DNA of 24,384 nucleotides from Micavibrio sp. (GTDB lineage Bacteria; Pseudomonadota; Alphaproteobacteria; Micavibrionales; Micavibrionaceae): contig JAPJRC010000013.1 of NCBI GenBank assembly GCA_030824805.1, forward strand, positions 16,161-40,544, written 5' to 3'. A program made the position numbers and the translations under genes. Below, in pieces: positions 23,411 through 24,384 of the stretch. The notes below the pieces were generated by a model. That model was not told the DNA's origin. It saw nothing but the letters and a program-made list of their open reading frames with translations, and ran no database searches. Position 1 is the first letter of the stretch; each line of letters starts with the position of its first letter.

Positions 23411-24187
23411 ATGCGTCATTTATTCTTAATTATGCTGCTTTTCTTATTCAGTGCCCCCGCGCAGGGACAAACACAACACCTGACACGCGCCGCGCCAATG
23501 GGCGAACGCACTTCTATGTTCGGCATTTATCCTTATTTAAGTCCAAACAAAAAAGTCAGTTTCGCCTATTACCTGATGGGCCCGAAGGACGCACAAAGCG
23601 GTGTTAAATATCCGCTTATTGTAATGTTGCATGGGCGCAGCGGACATGCTTACGGGGGTTGGGTGCTGGCTGATGAAATCGAAAAAAACGGCATGCCTGT
23701 TTTTGTGGTGGTGCCGTCCATGGAAGAAGATATCGATGACTGGACTGCTAAAAAATTTTTATGGGCTGATTTAAAGCACCCGCGCCCGATTGATCATGTT
23801 GCATTGTTAACCAAACGACTTATCGCCGAACTTCCGATAGATCCCGCGAAAGTTTATGTGACAGGTTATTCTATGGGCGGCGTAGGCACGTTCGGAATGC
23901 TGGCCGCCTATCCCGATCTCTTCGCCGCCGGTGTTCCGATCTGCGGCGGATGGTATCCGGAAGATGCCCCAAAATTTACAAATATGCCTATATGGGCTTT
24001 CCACGGAGCGGCAGACAGCATCGTATCGGTATCGCAGACGCGTAATATAATTTCTGCCATCGAAAAGGTAGGAGGCGCGCCAAAATATACGGAGTATCCC
24101 GGTGTTGATCACAACAGCTGGGTGCGCGCATATAATGATCCTGCCTTATGGTCCTGGCTGCTTTTGCAAACAAAACGTCGGCCATGA
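23411..24187 (+). CDS. Secreted alpha/beta hydrolase (esterase/peptidase-like)
   Basis: A 258-residue exported hydrolase. It has a signal peptide (MRHLFLIMLLFLFSAPAQGQ). The oxyanion region is YPLIVMLHGRSG (about residues 67-78). The nucleophile elbow is GYSMGG with Ser154, the acid is Asp202 in HGAADSIV, and the base is His234 in VDHNSW; together these form a full triad. The layout resembles the COG4099-type predicted peptidases and PHB-depolymerase-like esterases; the substrate is unknown. AGGGG lies 9 nt before the ATG. Only 50 nt separate it from coxA, and most of that is a terminator, so its promoter is unclear. Bases 23803-23857 recur at the end of the window. Confidence 0.83.
   Translation: MRHLFLIMLLFLFSAPAQGQTQHLTRAAPMGERTSMFGIYPYLSPNKKVSFAYYLMGPKDAQSGVKYPLIVMLHGRSGHAYGGWVLADEIEKNGMPVFVVVPSMEEDIDDWTAKKFLWADLKHPRPIDHVALLTKRLIAELPIDPAKVYVTGYSMGGVGTFGMLAAYPDLFAAGVPICGGWYPEDAPKFTNMPIWAFHGAADSIVSVSQTRNIISAIEKVGGAPKYTEYPGVDHNSWVRAYNDPALWSWLLLQTKRRP
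23803..23857. repeat. 55-nt direct repeat, internal copy inside the hydrolase gene
   Basis: Identical to the last 55 bases of the window (24330-24384). The bases before the copies differ (C against T). Confidence 0.95.
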
Positions 24188-24235
24188 CTTGCAGATAACA
24201 CGTCGAAGGCGGAGTATTTTCTAGAAAGAAACCAA

Positions 24236-24337
24236 ATGCAAAAACCGAAAATCTATCTTGCGGGACCGGATGTTTTCCTACCCGACGCTCTTGCATTCGC
24301 GCAGCGCAAAAAAGACATTATGGCCGAATATTGTTAA
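24236..24337 (+). CDS. Nucleoside 2-deoxyribosyltransferase, broken at the contig end
   Basis: The first 31 or so residues, MQKPKIYLAGPDVFLPDALA and the following QRKKDIMAEY, match the N-terminus of the nucleoside 2-deoxyribosyltransferase family, which transfers deoxyribose between bases. KIYLAGPDVF carries the nucleotide-binding strand. The frame then meets a stop within the repeated 55 bases (24330 onward), giving an apparent 33-residue product. The family is normally about 150 residues or more, so I take the stop as an assembly artefact or rearrangement rather than a natural end. No strong Shine-Dalgarno is seen. Confidence 0.65.
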   Translation: MQKPKIYLAGPDVFLPDALAFAQRKKDIMAEYC

Positions 24338-24384
24338 CCAAACGACTTATCGCCGAACTTCCGATAGATCCCGCGAAAGTTTAT
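24330..24384. repeat. 55-nt direct repeat, terminal copy (contig end)
   Basis: Exact copy of 23803-23857, which lies inside the hydrolase gene 527 nt upstream. It cuts the deoxyribosyltransferase frame. The length equals that of the repeat at the other contig end. Confidence 0.95.

Noticed and set aside
1..24384. CRISPR arrays, tRNA or rRNA genes, insertion sequences
   Set aside because: No regularly spaced repeats, cloverleaf-like or rRNA-like sequence, transposase frame or terminal inverted repeats were seen by eye.

Overview
The window reads as one complete assembly contig from an alphaproteobacterium. The evidence is the adjacent divergent ubiA and rsmE genes, a 180-kDa-class NAD-glutamate dehydrogenase, an aa3-type coxB-coxA pair, and above all two perfect CtrA-type boxes (TTAA-N7-TTAAC) in intergenic DNA. 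The exact lineage cannot be fixed by eye. Both contig ends are exact 55-nt copies of internal sequence, which is typical of a de Bruijn graph assembly (k = 55), so the first and last genes are unreliable.

Layout. 1-266: the 3' end of a Cys-rich repeat protein, cut by the contig end. 263-1259 (minus): slyX then nfu, with a Fur-like box over the nfu promoter. 1313-4796 (plus): a compact three-gene cytochrome c maturation operon of the System II (Ccs/Res) type: resB, ccsA and a TlpA/ResA-like thioredoxin. 4797-11091: a chaperone-usher-like surface fibre locus. It has a large atypical usher (minus), two tandem paralogous fibre subunits (plus), a PapD-like chaperone (minus) and a minor subunit (minus). 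11370-12386: an AMIN-domain lipoprotein. 12530-17368: NAD-glutamate dehydrogenase. 17457-18413: an unrecognised soluble protein. 18410-19312 (minus): ubiA. 19373-20086: rsmE. 20083-20481 (minus): a MAPEG-family membrane protein. 20660-23360: coxB and coxA, closed by a terminator. 23411-24187: a secreted alpha/beta hydrolase. 24236 to the end: the start of a nucleoside 2-deoxyribosyltransferase, broken at the contig end.

The most interesting part is the fibre locus. The usher has a perfect sigma-54 -24/-12 promoter. The two divergent subunit genes each carry a CtrA box at the -35 region, a shared structured 5' leader, an identical ribosome-binding block and the same GC-rich terminator, so a complete transcription unit has been duplicated. 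The arrangement suggests a cell-cycle-controlled, sigma-54-dependent, non-classical chaperone-usher fibre. The ccs operon and the coxBA genes fit an aerobic respiratory lifestyle: System II would attach haem to c-type cytochromes that feed the oxidase.

The only stretch above 300 bases without a gene is 7980-8315, the divergent regulatory region between the usher and the first subunit. No RNA genes, insertion sequences or CRISPR arrays were seen.
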